DNA of 9,326 bases, from positions 85,462 to 94,787 of the forward strand of contig DEQC01000030.1 in NCBI GenBank assembly GCA_002359055.1, written 5' to 3'. This document shows, one piece after another, positions 1 to 7,206 of the stretch. The stretch is from Flavobacteriales bacterium UBA3376 (lineage in GTDB: Bacteria; Bacteroidota; Bacteroidia; Flavobacteriales; Weeksellaceae). The position numbers and the translations under genes were made by a program. The notes beneath the pieces are model-generated. The model did not search any database and had not been told where the DNA came from. It worked only from the letters and a program-made list of their open reading frames with translations. How positions within the stretch are numbered: the stretch's first letter is position 1; the number at the start of each line of letters is the position of its first letter.

Positions 1-224
1 CTTTTGCAAATATTTTGGATGAGAGTTTACAAGAATTGAATTCTGATTATGAAGCTAAGCGATACAAGAATATGACTTTAAATCCTTTGAAATTGAATGT
101 TGCTCGAGAGAATTTGTTTTTTGATTGGATGAAATCCAGAGGGAAATTGGGAGGTCAAAATAAAGTTCCAAGGTTGTCGAATACGAGAGAATATTTGGAT
201 GATTTATTGGAAATGAATCGATGA
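1..224 (+). CDS. GH3 auxin-responsive promoter family protein, C-terminal fragment (5' end outside window)
   Basis: The reading frame is open from base 3 to the TGA at 222-224, so only about the last 73 residues are present and the start lies to the left of the window. The visible tail contains LNSDYEAKRY, then FFDWMKSRGKLGGQNKVPRL and SNTREYLDDLL. This closely matches the C-terminus I know from bacterial GH3 family proteins, where the K-R-G-K-L-G-G-Q-N-K-V-P-R-L segment is strongly conserved. Plant GH3 proteins are adenylating acyl-acid amido synthetases (firefly-luciferase-like ANL fold). The Bacteroidota members are widespread and their substrates are not known to me. The TTG at 15 is not a real start, because the family is about 500 residues long and the frame continues upstream. 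The gene ends at a strong terminator and is probably unrelated to the genes that follow on the other strand. Confidence 0.85.
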   Translation, partial: FANILDESLQELNSDYEAKRYKNMTLNPLKLNVARENLFFDWMKSRGKLGGQNKVPRLSNTREYLDDLLEMNR

Positions 225-268
225 TTTGAATTTGATATTTCATGAATAATTAAATAAAACAATGATAA

Positions 269-304
269 AAAATAAGCCGTTTCAGAAATGAAACGGCTTA
301 TTTT
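269..304. terminator. Bidirectional intrinsic terminator between convergent genes
   Basis: The arms at 269-283 and 290-304 pair perfectly over 15 bp around a 6-nt loop (AGAAAT), with the GC core GCCGTTTC/GAAACGGC. The stem is flanked by an A-run on the left and a T-run on the right, so it has a U-tract when read in either direction. It lies 45 nt after the stop of the + strand GH3 gene and about 30 nt after the stop of the - strand lipoprotein gene, as expected for a terminator shared by two convergent units. Nothing else is evident in the 225-334 gap. Confidence 0.9.
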
Positions 305-334
305 ATTGTTTATATAGAATAATCTCTAATGAAA

Positions 335-2290
335 TTATTCGATTACGAAGTTATCAAAATGCAAATCGTATGCAGCATCTTTACCAACTTTCAATGCGAA
401 CAAGTTACCTGAAGTATTGCTTACGTTCAAGTCACTGATATTAGAAAGATCTAATTCAATTAAAACCCATTCACCATTGGTATTGATAGTTCCAGCGTAT
501 TGGTTGTTACCAGAATCTTGGATAACTGCACTTGAAGTGATTGTACCTAAATTGAATTTATAGTAATTAGAATCATCGATATACAAGTTCAAAGAAACTG
601 ATTTTTCTGAGTTACCTTTCATGTAGAAAGAAACTTTTGAATATGTTGAAGGAAGTCCTTCAGGAGCCAAAGTAGTGAATACATAATCATTACCAGCTGG
701 AGTTCCTAAGATGTGTAAGGATGAGCTACCATCGATTCCTGTACCTGCGCTTTGGTTAGCATAAGATTTGATTCCAAATGAGTTCAAACCACCGATGAAG
801 CTATCCCAATCTTCGAAGTCATGTCCAACAAACAAAGGAGTTGCGTCTTCTGAAGGAGGAGTTGGGTCATCACCACCACCGTTTCCGAAATCACAGTTTG
901 CATCATCATTGTCAATGATTTTGATATCATCGATTTGATAAGTTGTTGTAATACCTGTTGGGCTACCCGTATAAGCAAATACGATTACACCTTCTCCACT
1001 TAATCCACTTAGGTCATATTCACCTGAGTCAACAAAAGTTCCATAACCACTGGTTGTACCTGTAGCGATGTTGAAAGATGAAGTAATGTCAACTAAAGTA
1101 GCATTGTCAATGTTTCCACCTGGAGTATAGTTAGTTGAATAATATACTTTAAGAGCATCACCATTGTTGTGTCCGTCATTTGATTTAAACGAGAATGCAT
1201 CAGCATTTGTAAAGTCAACTGGAACTATGAAATAAGCAGACATGCTTGAGCTTGCATTAAATGCAGTAGCTTGGATGTATTTATTTCCGCCGAACTCAGT
1301 TACTCTCCATTTTCTATCACCTGTTAAAGCTAAGTTTTCATATTTGTTGAAGTTATCAGTATCAACTGCATAAGATTCGAAGTTTTCGAATAAACAAGCG
1401 AAGTGCTCATAGTCACCTGGCTCAGGATCTGTACCACCATCACCAAATCTTGGTTGATCGAAATTCACATCGTTGGTATCACGGATGTATAATTGGTAAG
1501 TACTTGGAGTGATTGATCCAGAAGAATAAGCGCTCAATACTACAGTAATGCTACCACTACCTTCAGGCAATTGCTCATCGGCAAAGCTCGCGAAGTTACT
1601 ATTTCTTAGTTTGATAGTATTTCCTTGTTCATCTTCTAAGATTCTATCAACAGTTTGATTGGTTTCAGCATAATTTAAACCTAACTGAGAATCAGCAAAC
1701 TGAACGTTGTGAATAGTAATTAAAGTGTTGAAAACACCACTTGCAAAAACTTGACTTAAATTATCAAATTCAACTGGAATTGGATTTTCAATCATATCAC
1801 ATGATCTAACCACGTGATTATCGATTTTGAATTCTGCCATACGTCCTACACGAACGTTTCCACCACCATCTACATAAGTTTCACCAACTTTAAGCATTCC
1901 TCTATCGTATCCTGCATTAAGACCTTTTAGGTTAACTTTAATTTTTGAACCTAAAGGGAAGTTGTTGAATAAGTTGGTTCTATCCATTTCCACTTGAATC
2001 CCGTGCGTTGGGTTGGTCAAACTATTTTGGATAGAAACAGTTTTAAAGAAGTTACCTGTACTATCGCTTGATACTACATATCCTTCGATTATTTTTTCTT
2101 CTTCGAAAGTTAGAATCTCTCCAGTCGCATCAACCATTGCAAAGAGTTCTTCTAAGGTCATGTTAGTCGTCCAATCATCAGCACATTGTACTGGAGGTAG
2201 GGACCAATCGTCGTCTTTTACACATGAATTGATACTAAATAGGACCAAGACTGCGATCAAGGTAAGTTTTAAATTTTTGATTGTATTCAT
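335..2290 (-). CDS. DUF5689-type surface lipoprotein with two C-terminal jelly-roll-like domains
   Basis: This 651-aa protein begins with a lipoprotein signal peptide: a hydrophobic stretch at residues 7-20, then I-N-S-C with the acylated cysteine at position 23. Directly after it comes V-K-D-D-D, which fits the Lys/acidic export signal that sends Bacteroidota lipoproteins to the cell surface. Residues ~40-280 look like DUF5689. They hold two beta-rich halves with OB-fold-like phrases (IIEGYVVSSDSTGNFFKTVSIQ near 68-88; LITIHNVQF near 190-198). A Gly/Asp/Pro linker (282-294) leads to a choice-of-anchor-J-like or adhesin-like beta-sandwich (~297-460) ending in YQIDDIKIID. A second linker (461-485) leads to another beta-sandwich (~486-651) ending in LHFDNFVIE, which resembles ligand-binding jelly-roll domains. 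The gene starts 29 bp after the TonB receptor stop, so the two are very probably co-transcribed and act as a receptor and its surface partner. The DUF5689 assignment is from remembered family pattern. It is not a SusD homologue. Confidence 0.85.
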   Translation of the reverse strand: MNTIKNLKLTLIAVLVLFSINSCVKDDDWSLPPVQCADDWTTNMTLEELFAMVDATGEILTFEEEKIIEGYVVSSDSTGNFFKTVSIQNSLTNPTHGIQVEMDRTNLFNNFPLGSKIKVNLKGLNAGYDRGMLKVGETYVDGGGNVRVGRMAEFKIDNHVVRSCDMIENPIPVEFDNLSQVFASGVFNTLITIHNVQFADSQLGLNYAETNQTVDRILEDEQGNTIKLRNSNFASFADEQLPEGSGSITVVLSAYSSGSITPSTYQLYIRDTNDVNFDQPRFGDGGTDPEPGDYEHFACLFENFESYAVDTDNFNKYENLALTGDRKWRVTEFGGNKYIQATAFNASSSMSAYFIVPVDFTNADAFSFKSNDGHNNGDALKVYYSTNYTPGGNIDNATLVDITSSFNIATGTTSGYGTFVDSGEYDLSGLSGEGVIVFAYTGSPTGITTTYQIDDIKIIDNDDANCDFGNGGGDDPTPPSEDATPLFVGHDFEDWDSFIGGLNSFGIKSYANQSAGTGIDGSSSLHILGTPAGNDYVFTTLAPEGLPSTYSKVSFYMKGNSEKSVSLNLYIDDSNYYKFNLGTITSSAVIQDSGNNQYAGTINTNGEWVLIELDLSNISDLNVSNTSGNLFALKVGKDAAYDLHFDNFVIE

Positions 2291-2319
2291 TTTTAATGTA
2301 ATTATTCGTTTGTTTAAAA

Positions 2320-5097
2320 TTAAAATCTAAAGAAGACATTTATGAAATAAGATCTTCCTCTGTCATACCAATATCTTGGTGCAAATACTTGTTGATAACC
2401 CGGTCTATCATTTAATACGTCTAAGTTACCAATTCTCGTCTGTTCAAATCCTCCTGTAACATAGTCACGATTGTCAAGTACGTTGTTGATGTTTGCACTG
2501 ATTCCCATGAAGTATTTACCCATTCTAAAGGTTTTACCAACGTTAATGTTTAGCATAAATTCATCTGAGAATTTCTCTTGTGCCAAATAATCTCTAACAA
2601 ACTCTTCGGTGAATAAACCTGCTGATTGTCCCCAGATAGCTGATGTTCTCCTATAAGGTGCAGGGTCTAAATAATTTGCTGCCATATAGTTTCCTGTAGC
2701 GCCAATCCACCAGAATTTAGGGTCGCGGTACTGAATTCCCAATGAGAATCCTTGTTGTGGACCGTTAGCGATTTTGTAGTTTTTCAAATAAGTCGTCATC
2801 GGAGCAGTCGCACCAGCAGTAATTGATGTTAAATCTTGCTCGTTGATGCTATAGCTGTCTGAGAAACGTTGATAAGTTGGGTTGTTGGCATAAATGTATT
2901 GTCCAACTGAAGCCACTGCACTCAAAGTAATTGTAGTTGATAATTGTGCTTCAAATCCTAACTCACCTCCGATGAATTCTTTATCGATTCCATGTACATA
3001 TTCAGCTCCAAATAAGTTAGCTGTTCCTTGTCCTTCGTCTATATAGCCGAAGTTTTTCTCATATTCGTCCATAAACTTGGTATAGAAACCAGTTACTCTT
3101 GCTTTCACTCTCGGTGCTCTCAAAATATAGCTGATGTCTGAAGACCAAATCTTAGAACTTACCAAATCGTTTCCTCCTTGAGTGAAGTTATTTTCGTCTA
3201 TTGTATAATCGTTTGATCTTGCATTCGGGAAAATTTCATCTACCGTAGGAGCAAAGGTCGAATACATCGTATTTAATTGGAAGAAGTTTCTTGCGTTTAA
3301 TTCATAAAGCAATTGCATCTTTCCTCCGAAATCCCAGAAATCATAAGTTTTACTTTTTCCTTTGGATCGATCTAAATATTGCTCGTGACGATAGTGTCCA
3401 TCTCTATAAACTGAAGTGTAAGCCAATTTACCACCAAGTGTCAACAAGAATTTGTTCAATTGAATTTCTGCTTGTGCAAACAAATCAGCTCTTTGATGGC
3501 TGATATCGTAGTTGTATTGGTATTTATCACCTTCATAAACTTTTCTTCCTTGATCTTCGTCAACGTTATAATAAACGTTTTGGAAAGAGTTGTGGTTCAC
3601 AAAGTGATTTCCACCTAACAAATCTAAAACCTCTCTATAAAGGTGAGATTTTGTGTTTTGGTATCTAACGCCAGTAGTTACTTTTATACCACTTTTCGTT
3701 CTTGTGTTAAACAAAGATGAGAAAGATATCGTTTGATCATCTGCAACGTCAGCTGCTACAACATAGGCAGCACCTCCTTCTCCTCTACTGTAGTTCGCAT
3801 TGTAAATCGCATTCCAATCCAATTGAGAATAATTTTGGTCATTTTGCCACAAATAGATTACTTCATCGATTTTAGATTGTGGTGCATCGATTGCTTGATA
3901 ATATGAAGGTAAATTTCTGTAATACAAAGGTGATGGGTTGTTGGCTCTGTACCAATCCAATCTACTTCTACTGTCTTTACCAAATTGGAAACCAACAGAA
4001 GTCAATAATTTTGAGTTGTTGCTGATGTCCCAGTGGTGAGATAAAGTGAACAAAGGTTGATGGAATTCTCTAATTCTTTCGCTTCTTTTTTCACCATCTT
4101 GCCATCCCCAATAAGCGTTATAATCTTTACCCATCAAGTCATAAACCTCTTGAGTATTCGGGCTATTGGTCGATCTTCTCGTCGGTGAACCCAAAGCTGA
4201 GAAGTTAATCGTGTGGCGATTGTTGATTTTCTTTTCAATTCCTAAGAAATATGCCCAAGAATCATAGAAAGTTCCATCGATCACACCTTCTTCAGCCCAT
4301 CTTCTCGCAAATGAACCCATGATTGCCCATCCATTGTCCATCAATCCCGTATTGTAAGTAGCCAAAACTCTTTGGTTGTACGAACGGTTGGTGAACGAAT
4401 AAGCCAAGCTTGTACCTTTTCTCATTCGCGATGGACGTGTGTCAAAATAAGTTACACCTCCAGCACTTCCAAAGGCATAATCCGAAGGATCAATTCCTGT
4501 GGTTTGCTCTGCAGGCCATCTTGTAACATCGTTTAGACCACCCCAGTTACCAAAGTTTACACGGTCATTATTGATTTTGTTCATACGTACACCATCAAAG
4601 AATACATCGCTGTATTTGTTGTCATATCCACGAACTTTGAACCAATAAGCACCTAATTCAAAAGCTGCAGTTCGATTGAATACGTCTCTTGAAGATTGAA
4701 GTAAACCAGCGGATGACTGAGAAGAAGTTTCATCGGCTTCTAACTCATCGTCAGTCAATGTGATGATACCCATACCTACACTGGCTGGATTGTAGGTTAC
4801 AAATAAGTCTCCCAAATCTATATGTGTATTTCCGTCAACTTCGACGATTCGTTCAGTTGGTTGATAACCAATGCCTGTAATCTGTAAGGTATAAGTTCCC
4901 TCAGCAACATCTACAAATTGGAAATATCCAATCCGATCCGTCCGAACAGATTCGCCTGTTTCTAACATCAAAACATTTAGATTGTAAATTTCTTTTTCAG
5001 TGGAGTCGTCTTTGACAATCCCCGAAATTTTAGTTTGACCAAGTAAATTCACCGTGGTGAAAATTAAAATGGCCATCGTTAATAACAATTTATTCAT
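2320..5097 (-). CDS. TonB-dependent outer-membrane receptor with carboxypeptidase-regulatory-like N-terminal domain
   Basis: This 925-aa protein is an outer-membrane beta-barrel importer driven by TonB/ExbBD. Residues 1-20 form a signal peptide, with cleavage likely before Q21 (LLG|QTK). Residues ~23-100 are a CarboxypepD_reg-like beta-sandwich (TKISGIVKD, then TYTLQITGIGYQ), common on Bacteroidota receptors. The plug spans ~112-220 and includes WFKVRGYD, DVFFDGVRMN and the closing FGSAGGVTYFDT. The rest is a barrel rich in aromatic, alternating strands, ending in YFINVFFRF; a terminal Phe is the usual signal for BAM insertion. It is the first gene of a two-gene operon with the surface lipoprotein, and it is divergent from the secreted EEP phosphodiesterase. 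The substrate cannot be read from the sequence. The context suggests a nucleic-acid-derived or phosphorylated compound, which is inference. No SusD gene is present, so this is not a canonical SusC/D glycan system. Confidence 0.93.
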   Translation of the reverse strand: MNKLLLTMAILIFTTVNLLGQTKISGIVKDDSTEKEIYNLNVLMLETGESVRTDRIGYFQFVDVAEGTYTLQITGIGYQPTERIVEVDGNTHIDLGDLFVTYNPASVGMGIITLTDDELEADETSSQSSAGLLQSSRDVFNRTAAFELGAYWFKVRGYDNKYSDVFFDGVRMNKINNDRVNFGNWGGLNDVTRWPAEQTTGIDPSDYAFGSAGGVTYFDTRPSRMRKGTSLAYSFTNRSYNQRVLATYNTGLMDNGWAIMGSFARRWAEEGVIDGTFYDSWAYFLGIEKKINNRHTINFSALGSPTRRSTNSPNTQEVYDLMGKDYNAYWGWQDGEKRSERIREFHQPLFTLSHHWDISNNSKLLTSVGFQFGKDSRSRLDWYRANNPSPLYYRNLPSYYQAIDAPQSKIDEVIYLWQNDQNYSQLDWNAIYNANYSRGEGGAAYVVAADVADDQTISFSSLFNTRTKSGIKVTTGVRYQNTKSHLYREVLDLLGGNHFVNHNSFQNVYYNVDEDQGRKVYEGDKYQYNYDISHQRADLFAQAEIQLNKFLLTLGGKLAYTSVYRDGHYRHEQYLDRSKGKSKTYDFWDFGGKMQLLYELNARNFFQLNTMYSTFAPTVDEIFPNARSNDYTIDENNFTQGGNDLVSSKIWSSDISYILRAPRVKARVTGFYTKFMDEYEKNFGYIDEGQGTANLFGAEYVHGIDKEFIGGELGFEAQLSTTITLSAVASVGQYIYANNPTYQRFSDSYSINEQDLTSITAGATAPMTTYLKNYKIANGPQQGFSLGIQYRDPKFWWIGATGNYMAANYLDPAPYRRTSAIWGQSAGLFTEEFVRDYLAQEKFSDEFMLNINVGKTFRMGKYFMGISANINNVLDNRDYVTGGFEQTRIGNLDVLNDRPGYQQVFAPRYWYDRGRSYFINVFFRF

Positions 5098-5169
5098 TTA
5101 AAGAATTTTTTATCTTTACTTTGCAAAACAAACCAAAGTTTCAGTATGCAAATTTAATAAAATACTACA
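5098..5169. promoter_or_regulatory. Divergent promoter region between the TonB receptor and EEP genes
   Basis: This 72-bp AT-rich gap must carry the promoters for both outward-facing units. On the - strand, TAAATTTG (bases 5149-5156) matches the Bacteroidota -7 consensus TAnnTTTG exactly and would place transcription start about 45 nt before the receptor ATG. On the + strand, TACTTTGC at 5117-5124 is a near match, one base short, about 45 nt before the EEP ATG. I find no convincing -33 TTG at the right spacing for either. The gap also holds the palindrome TTTGCAAA (5120-5127) and a second TGCAAA at 5147-5152. No Shine-Dalgarno is seen before either ATG, as is usual in this phylum. Confidence 0.45.
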
Positions 5170-6381
5170 ATGATTAAAATTAAAAAATTAATAAGAATTA
5201 CAAGTTGTTTGTTTTTGTTGCTTTCAACATCAGCATTCACTCAACAAAGGTATCAATCCGCAACCGTTGCGTTCTATAATGTTGAGAATCTTTTTGATAC
5301 CATTGTTTCTGCTGCTTATATCGATGGTACCAAAAGCCCAGACGACCCTATGTATTACCGTTCTATTCCTAAATCCGAAATCGACAAATACGATACGGTA
5401 TATTTCAGAGGTCCCTATACTTATGAAGCCATCGAAGGCAAAAAAATTATCCGTCCTCTCATCCTTCAAGAAGATGAGTTTTCACCCAAAGGAAGCAAAG
5501 TTTGGAATTCTAAAAGATACCAGAGAAAATTGGACCAACTTGCTTTCGTTATCAACAATATAGGTAGAGAAGAAACAAATAATGCACCTGTAATTCTTGG
5601 TGTAAGTGAAATTGAAACTCGTGGAAACCTTGAAGATTTAGCCAATCATGAACTTTTAAGACCATATAACTATGGTGTGGTTCACTTTAATTCATTCGAT
5701 GCCAGAGGGGTGGATGTTGGTCTATTGTATCAAAAATCGAGATTCAAAGTGATTTTAGCTAAACCTTATCCTATTGAAACTTTCTCTCCTGAAGGCGATA
5801 GAAAATACACCCGTGATATACTGAGAGTGACTGGTGAATTGGATGGTGAAGAAATTACTTTCTTGGTAACTCACTGGCCGTCAAGGTTTGGTGGAGAGAA
5901 AAGATCTCAACCAAGTCGTATGGCTGCTGCCAAGGTTATGAAAGAGATATTCGATGAAATTAGAGCTGAAGATCCTAAAGCTAAAATCATTGCTATGGGG
6001 GATTTCAACGATGATCCAATCAATCATAGTATCAAAAAAGGATTGGGTACTGTAGGAAATAGAGACAAGGTTAAAGATGAAGATATCTATAATCCGATGG
6101 AAGTACTTTACAAAAGAAAAGGTATTGGTACTCTTGCATATAGAGATGCTTGGAATGTCTTTGACCAAATTTTAACGACCGGAACTCTGATCGATCATGA
6201 GAGAAAATTTGAAACTTATAAAATGTTAAAAACAGAAATTTTCTCACCTGATTATTTGAGAACTCCTGAAGGGCAATACAAAGGCTTTCCATACAGAAGC
6301 TTTATAGGGGATACTTTCTATCCAAATGGATACAGTGACCACTTCCCGGTTTATTCTATTTTAATTAGAGCTGTCAAGTAA
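5170..6381 (+). CDS. Secreted endonuclease/exonuclease/phosphatase (EEP, DNase I-like) family protein
   Basis: This 403-aa protein carries a signal peptide (residues 1 to about 22-24: Lys-rich start, hydrophobic core LFLLL, then STSAFTQQ), so it is exported. It keeps the full set of EEP motifs: FYNVENLFDT with N37, the metal-binding Glu in GVSEIETRG (E147), VGLLYQKSRF, VTHWPS with H235, MGDFNDDP with D278 and N280, and YSDHFPVY with D390/H391. Such enzymes use a divalent metal to cut phosphodiester or phosphomonoester bonds in DNA, RNA, nucleotides or lipids. The pattern is that of an active enzyme, but the substrate is open. Between N37 and the conserved DEFSPKGSKVW segment (102-112) there is an insert of roughly 55 residues that common Bacteroidota relatives, as I recall them, lack. 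The gene is transcribed alone, divergent from the receptor/lipoprotein operon, and ends at its own terminator. The position suggests that it processes what the receptor imports; this is inference. Confidence 0.9.
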   Translation: MIKIKKLIRITSCLFLLLSTSAFTQQRYQSATVAFYNVENLFDTIVSAAYIDGTKSPDDPMYYRSIPKSEIDKYDTVYFRGPYTYEAIEGKKIIRPLILQEDEFSPKGSKVWNSKRYQRKLDQLAFVINNIGREETNNAPVILGVSEIETRGNLEDLANHELLRPYNYGVVHFNSFDARGVDVGLLYQKSRFKVILAKPYPIETFSPEGDRKYTRDILRVTGELDGEEITFLVTHWPSRFGGEKRSQPSRMAAAKVMKEIFDEIRAEDPKAKIIAMGDFNDDPINHSIKKGLGTVGNRDKVKDEDIYNPMEVLYKRKGIGTLAYRDAWNVFDQILTTGTLIDHERKFETYKMLKTEIFSPDYLRTPEGQYKGFPYRSFIGDTFYPNGYSDHFPVYSILIRAVK

Positions 6382-6391
6382 ATAAATCAAT

Positions 6392-6432
6392 AAAAAAGTC
6401 CCATTTGGTCCGAAACTAAATGGGATTTTTTT
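6392..6432. terminator. Bidirectional intrinsic terminator after the EEP gene
   Basis: The arms at 6392-6409 and 6415-6432 pair over 18 bp with two G-U pairs around a 5-nt loop (CCGAA); the core is GTCCCATTT/AAATGGGAT. A run of six A on the left and seven T on the right gives a U-tract in both directions. It lies 10 nt after the EEP stop and 70 nt after the trmN6 stop on the other strand, so it can end both convergent units. The remaining bases to 6501 show no second hairpin. Confidence 0.85.
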
Positions 6433-6501
6433 AAATAGAAAACTTAACTAAAAATTAATATTCGTGTTTTAAATCCGAAAATTGATTTTTAGAAATTGAA
6501 T

Positions 6502-7206
6502 TTACATTTTCAAATAAAAATCTTTGGTCAAATCGATGTATGCTGAAGTGTAAATATTTCTTTCTTTTTCGATGATCAATTGATCGATTATCGTTCGAGT
6601 TTTTTCCCTTTTGAGTTGTATCAAACTCCTTTTAAATTCCACTTCTTTATTGCCTTTCACACGAGTGATTTTCTCTGGAAAAAGGTTTAAATTTTCTGCA
6701 ATTTTTAGAAATGTTTTTTCGTTTGAATATGGAATTATACAAGCGATACTTCCTTTGATGTCCATTAAACTTTCCGCATGAAACAATAATTCATCAAAGC
6801 TTAAATTCAATTGTTGTCTCGCCAAATTTCTATTAGAATCAATTTTATGAGTCATTTCAAAAAAAGGTGGATTACTGACTATCAAATCGAATTTCTCTTC
6901 GGTTGTAAATTTTTGTAATGAAGTGTGCAGAACTTTGCATCGTTCTGCAAACGGACTATATTCGAAGTTAATTTTACTTTCTTCAAAAGCATTTTTCTCA
7001 ATTTCTATGGCTGTGATTTTGGCTTGTGGAAATCTTTGGGCCATCATGAGGCTGATTAATCCAGTTCCACTTCCGATGTCCAATATATTTTTTGGATTTT
7101 CAATTTCTGCCCAAGCTCCCAACAACACTCCGTCTGTACCAATTTTCATGGCAGACTTTTCTTGAATGATTTCAAATTGTTTAAACTTAAAAATGTTCTT
7201 TGACAT
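6502..7206 (-). CDS. trmN6: tRNA1(Val) (adenine(37)-N6)-methyltransferase TrmN6 (YfiC family)
   Basis: This is a SAM-dependent methyltransferase of 234 aa, close to E. coli YfiC (about 245 aa), which makes m6A at position 37 of tRNA1(Val). The N-terminus (FKFKQFEIIQEKSAMKIGTD, then GVLLGAWA) is the family signature. Residues 41-48 hold SAM motif I (ILDIGSGTG), E68/E70 near the end of strand 2 probably bind the ribose, and V110-F116 hold the N-P-P-F catalytic motif (VSNPPFF) of N6-adenine methyltransferases. The start is taken at 7206 (MSKNIFKF) because this matches the family N-terminus. The longer frame to 7248 would add 14 residues lying wholly within the upstream kinase gene. With this start the gene overlaps the kinase end by 20 bp, implying translational coupling in a ribE-kinase-trmN6 operon. 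Confidence 0.9.
   Translation of the reverse strand: MSKNIFKFKQFEIIQEKSAMKIGTDGVLLGAWAEIENPKNILDIGSGTGLISLMMAQRFPQAKITAIEIEKNAFEESKINFEYSPFAERCKVLHTSLQKFTTEEKFDLIVSNPPFFEMTHKIDSNRNLARQQLNLSFDELLFHAESLMDIKGSIACIIPYSNEKTFLKIAENLNLFPEKITRVKGNKEVEFKRSLIQLKREKTRTIIDQLIIEKERNIYTSAYIDLTKDFYLKM

Noticed and set aside
15..224. Independent 69-aa small protein starting at the TTG
   Set aside because: The frame is open to the window edge, and the sequence matches the C-terminus of a much longer GH3-family protein.
2013..2330. A 105-aa open frame on the + strand, opposite the lipoprotein gene
   Set aside because: It is antisense to a well-supported gene, has no recognisable domain, and its composition fits a shadow frame. 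The other short frames opposite large genes were rejected for the same reason.
335..5097. Classic SusC/SusD glycan-uptake pair
   Set aside because: The lipoprotein has no SusD-like helical TPR content or RagB/SusD motifs; it is beta-rich and DUF5689-like. No glycoside hydrolase is nearby.
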